DNA of 64,000 nucleotides from Gaiellasilicea sp963749515 (GTDB taxonomy: Bacteria; Actinomycetota; Thermoleophilia; Gaiellales; Gaiellaceae). This document shows, in pieces, positions 32,318 through 40,159 of the stretch. Location: positions 1 through 64,000 of the forward strand of contig CAVVMR010000014.1 in the NCBI GenBank assembly GCA_963749515.1, written 5' to 3'. Positions within the stretch are counted from its first letter, which is position 1; each line of letters opens with the position of its first letter. Made by a program: the position numbers and the translations under genes. The notes under the pieces are model-generated. The model did no database searches, was not told the origin of the DNA, and saw only the letters and a program-made list of their open reading frames with translations.

Positions 32318-32707
32318 TCAGCCGCGGAAGGTCGCCCGTGCCGAGCACGTCTCGCCGCCCCGGCGAGCCGTCGCCCGGACGACATCGGCGCCGGTCCGAT
32401 TCGCGAGCACGCGACGCGCTTCGAGCGAGCCGCTCGGAGCACGCGTCACACGCGCCAGTTCGGCGACGCGCCCGCCGTTCCGCGTGAGGACGATGTTCCA
32501 CCTGACACCGTTTCGGTTCTGGTCGACTTCGAACTCGACTTCGATCCGGCCGTTCTCCTCGCTCAGCTTCAGCTTGGCCGTGCTCGGGCCGGTGCAGGTG
32601 CCGCGGACGAGCACGTCGCCGTCCTTCGCGAGGGCGGGCGAGCCGAGCGAGAGCAGCGCCAGCGCCGTCAGCGCGACGATGGTCAGGGCAACGCGTGGTT
32701 TGGACAT
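32318..32707 (-). CDS. small secreted protein of unknown function
   Basis: A 129-residue protein: signal peptide (KPRVALTIVALTALALLSLG, cleavage after SPALA), then a mature beta-rich domain of about 100 residues with VLVRGTCTGPSTAKLKLSEE, WNIVLTRNGGRVAELARVTR and a second Cys in GGETCSARATFR; the two Cys probably form a disulfide. I recognise no family. ATG 32707 follows a GAGGAG ribosome site; the open frame extends upstream only as non-signal sequence. Likely periplasm-equivalent or extracellular. Confidence 0.75.
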   Translation of the reverse strand: MSKPRVALTIVALTALALLSLGSPALAKDGDVLVRGTCTGPSTAKLKLSEENGRIEVEFEVDQNRNGVRWNIVLTRNGGRVAELARVTRAPSGSLEARRVLANRTGADVVRATARRGGETCSARATFRG

Positions 32708-32830
32708 GGTTTCGCTCCTCTTCTTGGTGACAGAGGAAGGATCCCCGCCGGTCTCCCAGCAGCCGGTTAGCCGAGGGTAAGGAGTCGCACAAGCTTCGCC
32801 GCACGGACGCGGCAACGTACGCTACGGGTA

Positions 32831-33796
32831 GTGAGGGGGCGGCGTCAGGCGGTCGAGATCGTCTTCGACCACGCGACTAAGCGTTACCCCGGCCGCGCAG
32901 TTCCTGCGGTCGACGATCTCACGCTCTCCATTCCGGCCGGAGACATCTGCTGCCTCGTGGGGCCGTCCGGGGGCGGCAAGACGACCGCCATGAAGCTCGT
33001 CAACCGCCTCGTTGAGCTCAGCTCCGGCGACGTTCGGATCGACGGCCAGAGCGTCAACTCCCTCGACGAGACCGAGCTTCGCCGCGGCATCGGCTACGTG
33101 ATCCAGCAGGTCGGCCTCTTCCCGCACATGACGATCGCCGAGAACGTCGCCACCGTCCCGAAGCTGCTCGGCTGGTCGAAGTCGGAGATCACTGCGCGCG
33201 TCGACGAGCTGCTCGACCTTGTCGACCTGCCGGCGAAGGACTACCGCTCGCGCTACGCCTCGCAGATCTCGGGCGGCGAGCGCCAGCGTGTCGGCCTCGC
33301 GCGCGCGCTCGCCGCCGACCCGCCGGTGATGCTGATGGACGAGCCGTTCGGCGCTCTCGATCCGATCACCCGCACGCGGCTGCAGAAGGAGCTGCTGCGG
33401 ATCCAGGACGAGGTGCGGAAGACGATCATCTTCGTCACCCACGACATCGACGAGGCGATTCTGATCGGCAACCGGATCGCGATCCTGCGCGAGGGCGGCG
33501 TTCTCGCCCAGTACGACACGCCCGACGAGATCCTCGCCCACCCGGCCGACGACTTCGTCGCGCGCTTCGTGGGCGAGGACCGGGGTCTGAAGCGGCTGTC
33601 GCTGATGCGTCTCGCCGACGTCGCGCTCGGACCGGTGAACGGGGTCGTCAGGCCGGTCGCGGACGACACCACCACGCTTCGCGACGCGCTCTCGCTGATG
33701 CTGAGCGAGGGCTGCCAGGAGTTGCTCGTCGTCGGCCCGAACCAGGAGCCGCGCGGCGTGCTCACGATCGACCAGTTGACGGAGCTGCTGTCGTGA
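32831..33796 (+). CDS. osmoprotectant ABC transporter ATP-binding protein (OpuCA/ProV-like)
   Basis: A 321-residue ATPase with Walker A GPSGGGKTT, Q-loop IQQVGLFPHMT, signature ISGGERQRVGLARALA, Walker B VMLMDEPFGALDP and the H-loop FVTHDIDEA. After the ATPase a CBS-like segment (about 255-321, with REPRGVLTIDQLTELL-type strand) matches the regulatory domain of OpuCA/OpuA proteins. GTG 32831 start. Stop overlaps the next gene (GTGA). Together with two permeases and a binding protein it forms a complete importer for betaine/choline-type solutes. Confidence 0.9.
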   Translation: MRGRRQAVEIVFDHATKRYPGRAVPAVDDLTLSIPAGDICCLVGPSGGGKTTAMKLVNRLVELSSGDVRIDGQSVNSLDETELRRGIGYVIQQVGLFPHMTIAENVATVPKLLGWSKSEITARVDELLDLVDLPAKDYRSRYASQISGGERQRVGLARALAADPPVMLMDEPFGALDPITRTRLQKELLRIQDEVRKTIIFVTHDIDEAILIGNRIAILREGGVLAQYDTPDEILAHPADDFVARFVGEDRGLKRLSLMRLADVALGPVNGVVRPVADDTTTLRDALSLMLSEGCQELLVVGPNQEPRGVLTIDQLTELLS

Positions 33797-34503
33797 CCAA
33801 CGAGCCGGTGATCCCGGATTTCGGCGAGGCGAGCACCTGCGTCTCCGAGAACCGCTTCTTCTGCACCGACTGGTTGCGCGACAACTGGGAGCCTGTCCTG
33901 CAGCCGCGGCTTGTCGAGCACGTCGAGCTGACCCTGATCGCGGTCGGCATCGGCTTCGTGATCGCGCTCGGCGCAGCGCTGCTCGCGCATCGCCTGCGAC
34001 ACGTCGAGCGGCCGTTCGCTCTGGCCTCGGCGGTGATCTACACGATCCCGAGCCTGGCGCTCTTCCAGCTGCTCGTCCCGGTGACCGGCCTCACGGTCAC
34101 GACCGTCGAGGTCGCGCTCGTCGGCTACACGCTGCTGATCCTCTTCCGGAACATCCTCGAAGGGTTGCGCTCGGCGCCGCCCGAGGTGCTCGAGGCGGCG
34201 CGCGGCATGGGGCTGACGCCGGCGCAGACGCTCTGGCGCATCGAGCTGCCGCTCGCCTTGCCGGCGATCGTGGCCGGCCTGCGCGTCGCGGTCGTCTCCA
34301 CGATTGCGCTCGCCACCGTCGCCGCGTTCGTCGTCTCCCAGGGGCTCGGCGTGCCGATTCTGGGCGCGCTGCGGGACAATTTCAAGACGGAGATTCTCGC
34401 CGCGGGAGCGCTGGCCGTTGGGCTCGCGATCGTCGCCGACGGGCTCCTCGTCCTCGCGCAGCGCGCGGTTACGCCGTGGGCGACCGCCCGGAGGACGGGA
34501 TGA
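33793..34503 (+). CDS. osmoprotectant ABC transporter permease (OpuCB-like)
   Basis: A 236-residue permease with about five membrane helices after a 45-residue N-terminal segment (ENRFFCTDWLRDNWEPVLQP). The EAA loop EAARGMGLTPAQTLWRIELP is typical of BPD_transp_1 proteins of the proline/glycine-betaine class. GTG 33793 overlaps the ATPase stop; its own stop overlaps the next permease start (ATGA). Confidence 0.9.
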   Translation: MTNEPVIPDFGEASTCVSENRFFCTDWLRDNWEPVLQPRLVEHVELTLIAVGIGFVIALGAALLAHRLRHVERPFALASAVIYTIPSLALFQLLVPVTGLTVTTVEVALVGYTLLILFRNILEGLRSAPPEVLEAARGMGLTPAQTLWRIELPLALPAIVAGLRVAVVSTIALATVAAFVVSQGLGVPILGALRDNFKTEILAAGALAVGLAIVADGLLVLAQRAVTPWATARRTG

Positions 34504-35198
34504 TCGTCGCCGCCCTCGACGTCTTCGGCGGCGCGCTCGAGTTCATCGTCGACGAGCGCGAGCTGATCCTCGAGAAGACCTGGGAGCACGTGCTCCTGTC
34601 CGGTGCAGCCCTCGCCGTCTCGATCGCGATCGCCGTCCCCGCCGGCGTGCTGCTCGGCCATCTCCATCGCGGCTCGTTCATCGCGGTGAGCCTGGCGAAC
34701 GTCGGCCGGGCGCTGCCGACGCTCGTCGTGATCGGCGTGGGCTACACGTTCCTCGGCTTCGGCTTCACGAACGTGATGGTGGCGCTCGTCGTGCTCGCCG
34801 TTCCGCCGATCCTCACGAACGCCTACGTCGCGGTGGACGAGGTCGATCCGGACGCGGTCGAAGCGGCGCGCGGCATGGGGATGACTCCGTTCCAGGTGCT
34901 CCGGCGCGTGGAGCTTCCGCTCGCGCTGCCGCTCCTCTTCGTCGGCATCCGCACCGGCGCGGTCTTCGTCGTCGCCTCTGCGACGATCGCGGCCATCGCC
35001 GGCGGCGGCGGCCTCGGCGAGATCCTGGTGAACCAGGCGGCCTACGACGTCGAAGGACTGGTGGGTGCGGCGCTCTGCGTGTCCCTGCTCGCACTGGCGG
35101 CCGACGCGGGACTCGGAGCGGTGCAGCGGGTACTGACTCCGCCAGGACTGAAAAACGAGATTCCGGCGTTCGAACCGGATGTGCGCCCGGTCGTCTAA
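34500..35198 (+). CDS. osmoprotectant ABC transporter permease (OpuCD-like)
   Basis: A 232-residue permease paralogous to the preceding gene, with EAARGMGMTPFQVLRRVELP as EAA loop, and helices such as VLLSGAALAVSIAIAVPAGV. GGAGG at 34489-34494 and the ATGA overlap favour ATG 34500 over the longer frame from 34476. A C-terminal tail (TPPGLKNEIPAFEPDVRPVV) of about 25 residues extends beyond the last helix. Confidence 0.9.
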   Translation: MIVAALDVFGGALEFIVDERELILEKTWEHVLLSGAALAVSIAIAVPAGVLLGHLHRGSFIAVSLANVGRALPTLVVIGVGYTFLGFGFTNVMVALVVLAVPPILTNAYVAVDEVDPDAVEAARGMGMTPFQVLRRVELPLALPLLFVGIRTGAVFVVASATIAAIAGGGGLGEILVNQAAYDVEGLVGAALCVSLLALAADAGLGAVQRVLTPPGLKNEIPAFEPDVRPVV

Positions 35199-35229
35199 CC
35201 GGGTGAACCACGACAGAGGGAGGCTCGGA

Positions 35230-36147
35230 ATGATCAGGAAGCACAATCGCAGGGCCGCCAAGGCGGCCTTCGCGATCGCCCTCGGAGTTGCAATCGTGCT
35301 CGGGGGAGCCGCCGCGGCGCCGGCCGCACTCGAGCAGCGGCAGGCGACGCCGATCATCGTCGGTACGAAGAACTTCCCCGAGCAGTACGTGCTCGGCCAG
35401 CTCTACAAGCAGGCGCTCGAGAAGCAGGGGTTCAGGGTTCAGTACAAGGACAACATCGGCTCGACCGAGCTGATCGACGCGTCGCTCCGCAGCGGCCGCG
35501 TGACGCTGTATCCCGAGTACACGGGGATCATGCTCTCGGTCACGTTCAAGCGGAAGACCCTGCCGAAGTCGGCTCTCGGCACCTACAACACTGCGAAGGC
35601 TCTGTACGAGAGACGCGGCCAGACGCTGCTCAAGCAGACACCGTTCCAGGACCGTGACGGAATCGCGGTGCTCCGTTCCACGGCCACGAAGTTCGGGCTG
35701 AAGACGGTCGGCGACCTGCGGAAGGTCCCCGATCTGACGCTTGCGGCGTTCCCGGAGTTCGAGACGCGGTGGCTGCCGCAGCTCGCGAGCCGCTACGGCG
35801 TCCGGAACGTGGAGTTCACACCGCTGGCCGGGATCAGCTCCTACTCGCTGCTCAGCTCGGGGAAGGTCGAGGCTGCGGGCATCTTCACGACCGATCCGCA
35901 GCTGATCTCGACCAAGTACGTCGTGCTCAAGGAGCCGCGCAACATGTTCGGCTTCCAGCACGTCGCTCCCGTCATCTCGAGAAAGCTCGTGGCCGAGAAC
36001 GGGACGCGACTGACGTCGACGCTGAATCGCGTCACCGCACTCCTGACGGCGAGGGCGATGATCGCCATGAACAAGGCGGTCGGCCTCGACAAGAAGCCGG
36101 CCGCGGCCGTCGCTCGCGCCTTCCTGCGGGCGAACGGGCTCGCCTAG
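35230..36147 (+). CDS. osmoprotectant-binding protein (OpuCC/ProX-like)
   Basis: A 305-residue extracytoplasmic binding protein of the OpuAC family: VGTKNFPEQYVLGQLYKQAL, NIGSTELIDASLRSG and LYPEYTGIML, the segments that build the ligand cage. The N-terminus is a signal peptide or anchor (FAIALGVAIVLGGAAAAPAA) without a lipobox Cys, so anchoring is unclear. ATG 35230 follows GGGAGG. Last gene of the transporter operon, ended by the hairpin at 36157-36184. Confidence 0.9.
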   Translation: MIRKHNRRAAKAAFAIALGVAIVLGGAAAAPAALEQRQATPIIVGTKNFPEQYVLGQLYKQALEKQGFRVQYKDNIGSTELIDASLRSGRVTLYPEYTGIMLSVTFKRKTLPKSALGTYNTAKALYERRGQTLLKQTPFQDRDGIAVLRSTATKFGLKTVGDLRKVPDLTLAAFPEFETRWLPQLASRYGVRNVEFTPLAGISSYSLLSSGKVEAAGIFTTDPQLISTKYVVLKEPRNMFGFQHVAPVISRKLVAENGTRLTSTLNRVTALLTARAMIAMNKAVGLDKKPAAAVARAFLRANGLA

Positions 36148-36156
36148 CACGTACTC

Positions 36157-36184
36157 GCGGGGCCGTCCGGACGGGCGGCCCCGC
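36157..36184 (+). terminator. terminator hairpin of the osmoprotectant operon
   Basis: A 9-bp perfect stem GCGGGGCCG/CGGCCCCGC with a 10-base loop, starting 10 bases after the binding-protein stop, followed by TTCCC rather than a T-run. Confidence 0.65.
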
Positions 36185-36229
36185 GTTCCCGGTGGACGCG
36201 GCTCGGTCGCAGGGGTCAGAATGCCCGCG

Positions 36230-36718
36230 ATGGCGGTGGACTACTTCCTCAAGATCGACGGGATCGAGGGCGAGAGCACCGACAGCAAGCACGCCAAGGA
36301 GATCGACGTCGACGCCTGGAGCTGGGGCGAATCGCAGACGGGAGGCTCGGTGCCCGGTGGCGGCGGTGGCGGCGCGGGCAAGGTCTCGATGCAGGACTTC
36401 TCCTTCGTGATGAAGTTCAACAAGGCCTCGCCGAAGCTGATGCTGGCCTGCGCGACGGGCAAGCACATCAAGAGTGCGAGGCTGGCCGTTCGCAAGGCGG
36501 GTGGTGTCCCGGTGGACTACCTGACGTTCACGTTCCTCGACGTCCTGGTCAGCTCGTATCAGACCGGTGGCGCCGAGTCGTCGGGGCTCGCGCCGCTCGA
36601 CCAGGTCTCGCTCAGGTACGCCAAGATCGAGGTCGAGTACAAGGCGCAGAAGCCTGACGGCTCATTCGTCGTCGCCGGTCAGTTCAAGTACGACCTGAAG
36701 ACGAACAAGAGCTACTAG
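36230..36718 (+). CDS. Hcp1-family protein (type VI secretion tube-like), orphan
   Basis: A 162-residue protein of the Hcp1 family: VDYFLKIDGIEGESTDSKHA, DVDAWSWGESQTGG, a Gly loop, then DFSFVMKFNKASPKLMLACA and FLDVLVSSYQTGG, ending EYKAQKPDGSFVVAGQFKYD. This is the beta-barrel fold that forms hexameric rings in T6SS. No sheath, VgrG, ClpV or membrane-complex gene lies within the window and a monoderm host would not be expected to have a classical T6SS. ATG 36221 and 36230 are both in frame; 36230 gives the usual N-terminus. Tail overlaps the convergent thymidine kinase gene by 4 bases. Confidence 0.85.
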   Translation: MAVDYFLKIDGIEGESTDSKHAKEIDVDAWSWGESQTGGSVPGGGGGGAGKVSMQDFSFVMKFNKASPKLMLACATGKHIKSARLAVRKAGGVPVDYLTFTFLDVLVSSYQTGGAESSGLAPLDQVSLRYAKIEVEYKAQKPDGSFVVAGQFKYDLKTNKSY

Positions 36719-37335
36719 GCCGCGGCGACCGCGATCGCGGCTGTGAGCGGAGACGCGTCCTGGCCGGCCTCGTGGCAGTCGCGGCAGCGCGCCTCGTACT
36801 GCTCGTTCGCGCCCACGACGATCGTCGCCCCGGAGTAGGGCGCCGGCCGGCCGTCGACGAGCCGCTGCGTCGTCGTCGCTCCACCGCCGCAGCGATGGCA
36901 GACCGCCTGCAGCTTGTCGACGAACTCGGCGTGCGCCAGCAGGTCCGGCATCGGCCCGAACGGGAGCCGCCGGAAGTCCTGGTCGAGCCCCGCGGCGATC
37001 ACCCGGGCGCCGTCGTCGGCGAGCTCGAGCGCGACCGCGACGATCTCGTCGTCGAAGAACTGCGCCTCGTCGATGCCGACGACCTCGAAGCCGCGAGCCT
37101 GCTCGGCAAGCTCCGAGACGCTTCCCACGGGCACCGCGCGCATCCGGATCCCGGCGTGGCTGACGACGTCGGCTGCGTCGTAGCGGTCGTCGATCCGCGG
37201 CTTGAAGATCACCGACGTCTGGCCCGCGATCTCGGCGCGCCGGAGCCTGCGAATCATCTCTTCGCTCTTGCCGCTGAACATCGGCCCGCAGACAACCTCG
37301 AGCCAGCCACCGCTCTTCGGGTTGATCCTGATCAC
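36715..37335 (-). CDS. tdk: thymidine kinase
   Basis: A 206-residue type II thymidine kinase that phosphorylates thymidine to dTMP. P-loop GPMFSGKSEEMIRRLRR, VVGIDEAQFFDDEIV, the AGLDQDFRRLPFGPM lasso-side strand and the zinc site CHRC...CRDC are all present. GTG 37335 was chosen because IRINPKSGGWLEVVCGPMFS is the family N-terminus; the frame stays open far upstream without family resemblance. Confidence 0.92.
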   Translation of the reverse strand: MIRINPKSGGWLEVVCGPMFSGKSEEMIRRLRRAEIAGQTSVIFKPRIDDRYDAADVVSHAGIRMRAVPVGSVSELAEQARGFEVVGIDEAQFFDDEIVAVALELADDGARVIAAGLDQDFRRLPFGPMPDLLAHAEFVDKLQAVCHRCGGGATTTQRLVDGRPAPYSGATIVVGANEQYEARCRDCHEAGQDASPLTAAIAVAAA

Positions 37336-37373
37336 GCTCGCGATCGTAAATCCCAGCTCGGCTGTCCTCGTGT

Positions 37374-37434
37374 CCTGACGCGCGAGGCTGCGCCGGAGGC
37401 CGGCTCCGCCGGCCGGGAGGCGCAGCCGGTCAGG
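37374..37434. repeat. nested inverted-repeat structure between tdk and the ATP-grasp gene
   Basis: Three nested palindromes fold into one cruciform: outer CCTGAC/GTCAGG (37374-37379, 37429-37434), middle GGCTGCGCC/GGCGCAGCC (37386-37394, 37419-37427) and inner GCCGGC-TCC-GCCGGC. It lies 5' of both divergent genes, so it is not a terminator for either. It may be a REP-like element or a divergent regulatory site. Confidence 0.7.
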
Positions 37435-37531
37435 GCGCGAGGCGATCGGATGCATTGCTGTCCGGTGAAGATCCGGAGAGCAAGCCGTGCGGGACCTTGC
37501 GGGCGGTCCTGACTGCTGGCACAAAGAGCTC

Positions 37532-38449
37532 ATGCAGCTCGCGATCATCACCCAGCGCGCCACCGAAACGAACCTTGCGCTCGCCGCCGCCGCACCGCGC
37601 GGAGTGAGCTTCTGCCTCTACTCGCCCGAGCAGGCGGTCGCACAGCTCCAGCATGGCGACGCCGCGCTCGGCCGGCTCGACGTCCTGTCGACGCTCGACG
37701 GCGTCGAGGACGGCCTGTGGGCGCTCGGCTCGCTCGCGGCCGGCGGCATCCGCACGCTCAACCGCGCGGGGGCGCTGCTGGCCGCTCACGACAAGCTTCT
37801 GACCGCCCGGCTCCTGCTTCGCGCCGGGCTTCCGCACCCCCGCACCCGGCTGCTGTCGCCCGGTGGTCCACTCCCGGAGTTGCGGCTTCCCGTCGTGGTG
37901 AAGCCGCGCTTCGGGAGTTGGGGTCAGGACGTCGTCCGCTGCATGGACGCGGCGGCCCTGCGCCGCCACGTCCGCGAGCTCGAGCTTCGGCCCTGGTACC
38001 GCGCGCACGGTGCACTCGTGCAGGAGCTCATCCCGCCGCAGGGGTCAGATCTCCGCATCATCGTGGCCGGTGGCTCGGTGGTCGGAGCGATCGAGCGTGT
38101 TGCGGCGCGGGGCGAGTGGCGCACCAACGTGGCTCTCGGCGCTCTCCGCCGTTCGGTCGAGCCGCCGTCATTCGCGTGCATGCTCGCGGTCGAGGCCGCA
38201 GCCGCCGCCGGGGGCGATCTGATCGGCGTCGACCTGCTCCCGGACGGCGAAGGCGGCTGGGTCGTGCTGGAGCTGAACGGTGCCGTCGAGTGGACGCGCG
38301 AGTACTCGCTCGATCGCGATCCGTTCGTCGCCGCCGCGTGGGAGTTGGCGCGCGTCGCGCTCGGCTGCCCGCTCGGTCCGGCCGCTCCCGAGACCTGGGC
38401 TGCCCGGCCGGCGCGGGTCGCGGAGACGCCCGCACGACTGCCCGCCTGA
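37532..38449 (+). CDS. ATP-grasp ligase (RimK/LysX-like)
   Basis: A 305-residue ATP-grasp enzyme joining a carboxylate to an amine with ATP. Family marks are LPVVVKPRFGSWGQDVVRCM (ATP-binding strand and Gly loop), LVQELIPPQGSDLRIIVAGG, and the metal-binding end GVDLLPDGEGGWVVLELNGA. LysX-type lysine biosynthesis and RimK-type glutamate ligation both fit; no lysW or other lys gene is nearby, so the substrate is open. ATG 37532 matches the family N-terminus (QLAIITQRATETNLAL). Divergent from tdk. Confidence 0.85.
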   Translation: MQLAIITQRATETNLALAAAAPRGVSFCLYSPEQAVAQLQHGDAALGRLDVLSTLDGVEDGLWALGSLAAGGIRTLNRAGALLAAHDKLLTARLLLRAGLPHPRTRLLSPGGPLPELRLPVVVKPRFGSWGQDVVRCMDAAALRRHVRELELRPWYRAHGALVQELIPPQGSDLRIIVAGGSVVGAIERVAARGEWRTNVALGALRRSVEPPSFACMLAVEAAAAAGGDLIGVDLLPDGEGGWVVLELNGAVEWTREYSLDRDPFVAAAWELARVALGCPLGPAAPETWAARPARVAETPARLPA

Positions 38450-38492
38450 CCCGTACCACCACTGGGATGCTTGCTACACTCTGCGTCCGCGC

Positions 38493-38566
38493 GGCGGCGT
38501 AGCTCAGCTGGTTAGAGCAGCGGAATCATAATCCGCGTGTCGCAGGTTCGAGTCCTGCCGCCGCTA
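38493..38566 (+). tRNA. tRNA-Met (anticodon CAT)
   Basis: The cloverleaf has acceptor GGCGGCG/CGCCGCT, D-arm GCTC...GAGC, anticodon stem GCGGA/TCCGC with loop ATCATAA (CAT), and T-arm GCAGG-TTCGAGT-CCTGC, discriminator A. The anticodon stem lacks the GGG/CCC of initiators, so this is elongator Met, or possibly tRNA-Ile2 with modified CAT. The 1-72 pair is G-T (a wobble). A TACACT box at 38475-38480 resembles its -10. tRNA-Met before rpmG-secE-nusG is an order known from actinobacteria. Confidence 0.93.
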
Positions 38567-38612
38567 TTCCTCACCAGTCTTTTCCCACCGAAACCGAGAG
38601 AACACGATCTAG

Positions 38613-38774
38613 ATGGCAGCCGGAGTTCGAGTCGCGATTACGCTCGCCTGCACCGAGTGCAAGCGGCGGAATTACCAGACGAACAAGTCGAAGCGGAACA
38701 CACCCGACCGCGTCGAGTTCAAGAAGTACTGCCGCTGGTGCGGGCAGCACACGGTGCACCGGGAGACCCGCTAG
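38613..38774 (+). CDS. rpmG: 50S ribosomal protein L33
   Basis: A 53-residue L33 of the zinc-binding (C+) type: two Cys pairs, ACTECKRRNYQTNK and YCRWCGQH, with the conserved NTPDRVEFKKYC stretch. ATG 38613 follows a weak GATCTAG region. The G of its TAG stop is the first base of the secE GTG. Placed between tRNA-Met and secE as in other actinobacteria. Confidence 0.95.
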   Translation: MAAGVRVAITLACTECKRRNYQTNKSKRNTPDRVEFKKYCRWCGQHTVHRETR

Positions 38775-39106
38775 TGGCGCGCGAGACCCGTCGGCAGCGC
38801 CGCGACCAGCGGAAGCGGTCCGGTGCGGCGAAGCCCGTCGCCGCCCAGCGGCCGCGCGCTCAGGCGCCGGTGCGCCCGGGCATGCAGCCCGCCTCGACCC
38901 AGACCGGCCGGCGCGAGCCGCGGTCGCGCGGCCGCTTCGTCAAGGAGTCCTGGGGCGAGCTGAAGAAGGTCGAATGGCCCGGCCGCGCCCAGGTGATCCA
39001 GGGCACGATCGTCGTGATCATTGCCTGCGCCATCGTCGGCACATACCTTTACGGCGCCGATCAGCTCTTCAAGCCTTTCGTCCGCAACGTTCTACTGGGG
39101 CAGTAG
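38774..39106 (+). CDS. secE: preprotein translocase subunit SecE
   Basis: A 110-residue SecE. The conserved C-terminal part (RFVKESWGELKKVEWPGRAQ, then TIVVIIACAIVGTYLYGADQ) gives the amphipathic helix and single membrane span of the SecYEG clamp. The N-terminal 50 residues are basic, Arg/Ala/Pro/Gln-rich and disordered. GTG 38774 overlaps the rpmG stop by one base. Confidence 0.93.
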   Translation: MARETRRQRRDQRKRSGAAKPVAAQRPRAQAPVRPGMQPASTQTGRREPRSRGRFVKESWGELKKVEWPGRAQVIQGTIVVIIACAIVGTYLYGADQLFKPFVRNVLLGQ

Positions 39107-39108
39107 CC

Positions 39109-39642
39109 ATGTTTCGCTGGTATGTGATCAACACCTATTCGGGGCACGAGAACAAGGTGAAGGCCAATCTCGAGCACCGGATCGTCTCGATGAACCAGGC
39201 TCCCCGCTTCCGGCGCGTCGTCGTCCCGACCGAGCAGGTGATCGAGACCAAGGACGGCCAGAAGGTGCAGATCGAGAAGCGCGTGCTCCCGGGCTACGTG
39301 CTCGTGAACATGGACCTGAACGACGAGGCCTGGACGGTCGTGAAGAACACGCCCGGCGTCACCGGCTTCGTCGGGGCCGGCGCCAAGCCCGTTCCGCTCG
39401 CGCAGGGCGAGGTCGATCGCATCCTGCACACGGGTGCCGCAGCCGCCGGCGCCGCGCTCCGGTCGCAGGTCGAGTTCACCCTCGGCGAATCGGTGAAGGT
39501 AACCTCCGGCCCGCTGTCGGACTTCGACGGCGAGATCGTCGACGTGAACGCCGACCAGCAGAAGCTGAAGGTGCTCGTCGACATCTTCGAGCGCCAGGTG
39601 CCGGTGGAGCTCGGGTTCGACCAGGTCAAGAAGCTGGACTGA
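39109..39642 (+). CDS. nusG: transcription termination/antitermination factor NusG
   Basis: A 177-residue NusG with NGN domain (FRWYVINTYSGHENKVKANL; KRVLPGYVLVNMDLNDEAWT; NTPGVTGFVGAG) and KOW domain (LGESVKVTSGPLSDFDGEIV). It lacks the long N-terminal tails seen in other actinobacterial NusG proteins, which contrasts with the extended ribosomal proteins here. ATG 39109, 2 bases after secE. Confidence 0.97.
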   Translation: MFRWYVINTYSGHENKVKANLEHRIVSMNQAPRFRRVVVPTEQVIETKDGQKVQIEKRVLPGYVLVNMDLNDEAWTVVKNTPGVTGFVGAGAKPVPLAQGEVDRILHTGAAAAGAALRSQVEFTLGESVKVTSGPLSDFDGEIVDVNADQQKLKVLVDIFERQVPVELGFDQVKKLD

Positions 39643-39653
39643 GACAGGAAGTA

Positions 39654-40079
39654 ATGGCGAAGAAGATCCTCACACTGATCAAGCTGCAGATCCCGGGCGG
39701 GCAGGCGAACCCTGCACCGCCGGTCGGCCCTGCGCTCGGCCAGCACGGCGTCAACATCATGGAGTTCTGCAAGGCGTTCAACGCGCAGACGGCGCAGGAG
39801 AACGGCCGCATCACGCCGGTCGAGATCACGGTCTACGAGGACCGCTCCTTCACGTTCATCACGAAGACGCCTCCCGCCGCGGTGCTGATCAAGGAGGCGC
39901 TCGGGATCGACAAGGGCTCCGCGGAGCCGAACCGGAACAAGGTCGGCCGAATCTCGAAGTCGCAGCTGCGCTCGATCGCGGAGATCAAGCTCGAGGACCT
40001 GAACGCGCGAGACGTCGATCAGGCGATGCTGGTCATCGCCGGCACTGCGAGAAGCATGGGCGTCGAGGTGGAACGGTGA
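39654..40079 (+). CDS. rplK: 50S ribosomal protein L11
   Basis: A 141-residue L11 of standard length: KKILTLIKLQIPGGQANPAP, PPVGPALGQHGVNIMEFCKA and the C-terminal rRNA-binding domain (GRISKSQLRSIAEIKLEDLN). ACAGGAAG precedes ATG 39654. The stop TGA lies within a GTGA that also starts a 27-codon mini-ORF leading into rplA. Confidence 0.98.
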   Translation: MAKKILTLIKLQIPGGQANPAPPVGPALGQHGVNIMEFCKAFNAQTAQENGRITPVEITVYEDRSFTFITKTPPAAVLIKEALGIDKGSAEPNRNKVGRISKSQLRSIAEIKLEDLNARDVDQAMLVIAGTARSMGVEVER

Positions 40080-40159
40080 ACACAGCTTTGATTACCCCCT
40101 CGGCGCTCGGCGGGCTCTGCCCGCTGAGCGCTCGGGACAGCGTCGAGGTGGAGCGATGA
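40076..40159 (+). CDS. 27-codon bridging mini-ORF between rplK and rplA
   Basis: GTG 40076 overlaps the rplK stop (GTGA), and the TGA at 40157-40159 overlaps the rplA start (ATGA). The peptide starts NTALITPSALGGLCPLSARD and ends SVEVER, echoing the end of L11 (GVEVER): the 13-mer GCGTCGAGGTGGA occurs at 40060 and again at 40140, exactly 80 bases apart. A 13-bp stem (40103-40115 with 40119-40131, one G-T pair) fills its middle. It looks like an 80-bp insertion or partial duplication that kept translational coupling. Whether the peptide itself matters is unknown. Confidence 0.4.
   Translation: MNTALITPSALGGLCPLSARDSVEVER

Noticed and set aside
36230..36718. Type VI secretion locus
   Set aside because: Only the Hcp-family gene is present; flanking genes are an ABC transporter and thymidine kinase.
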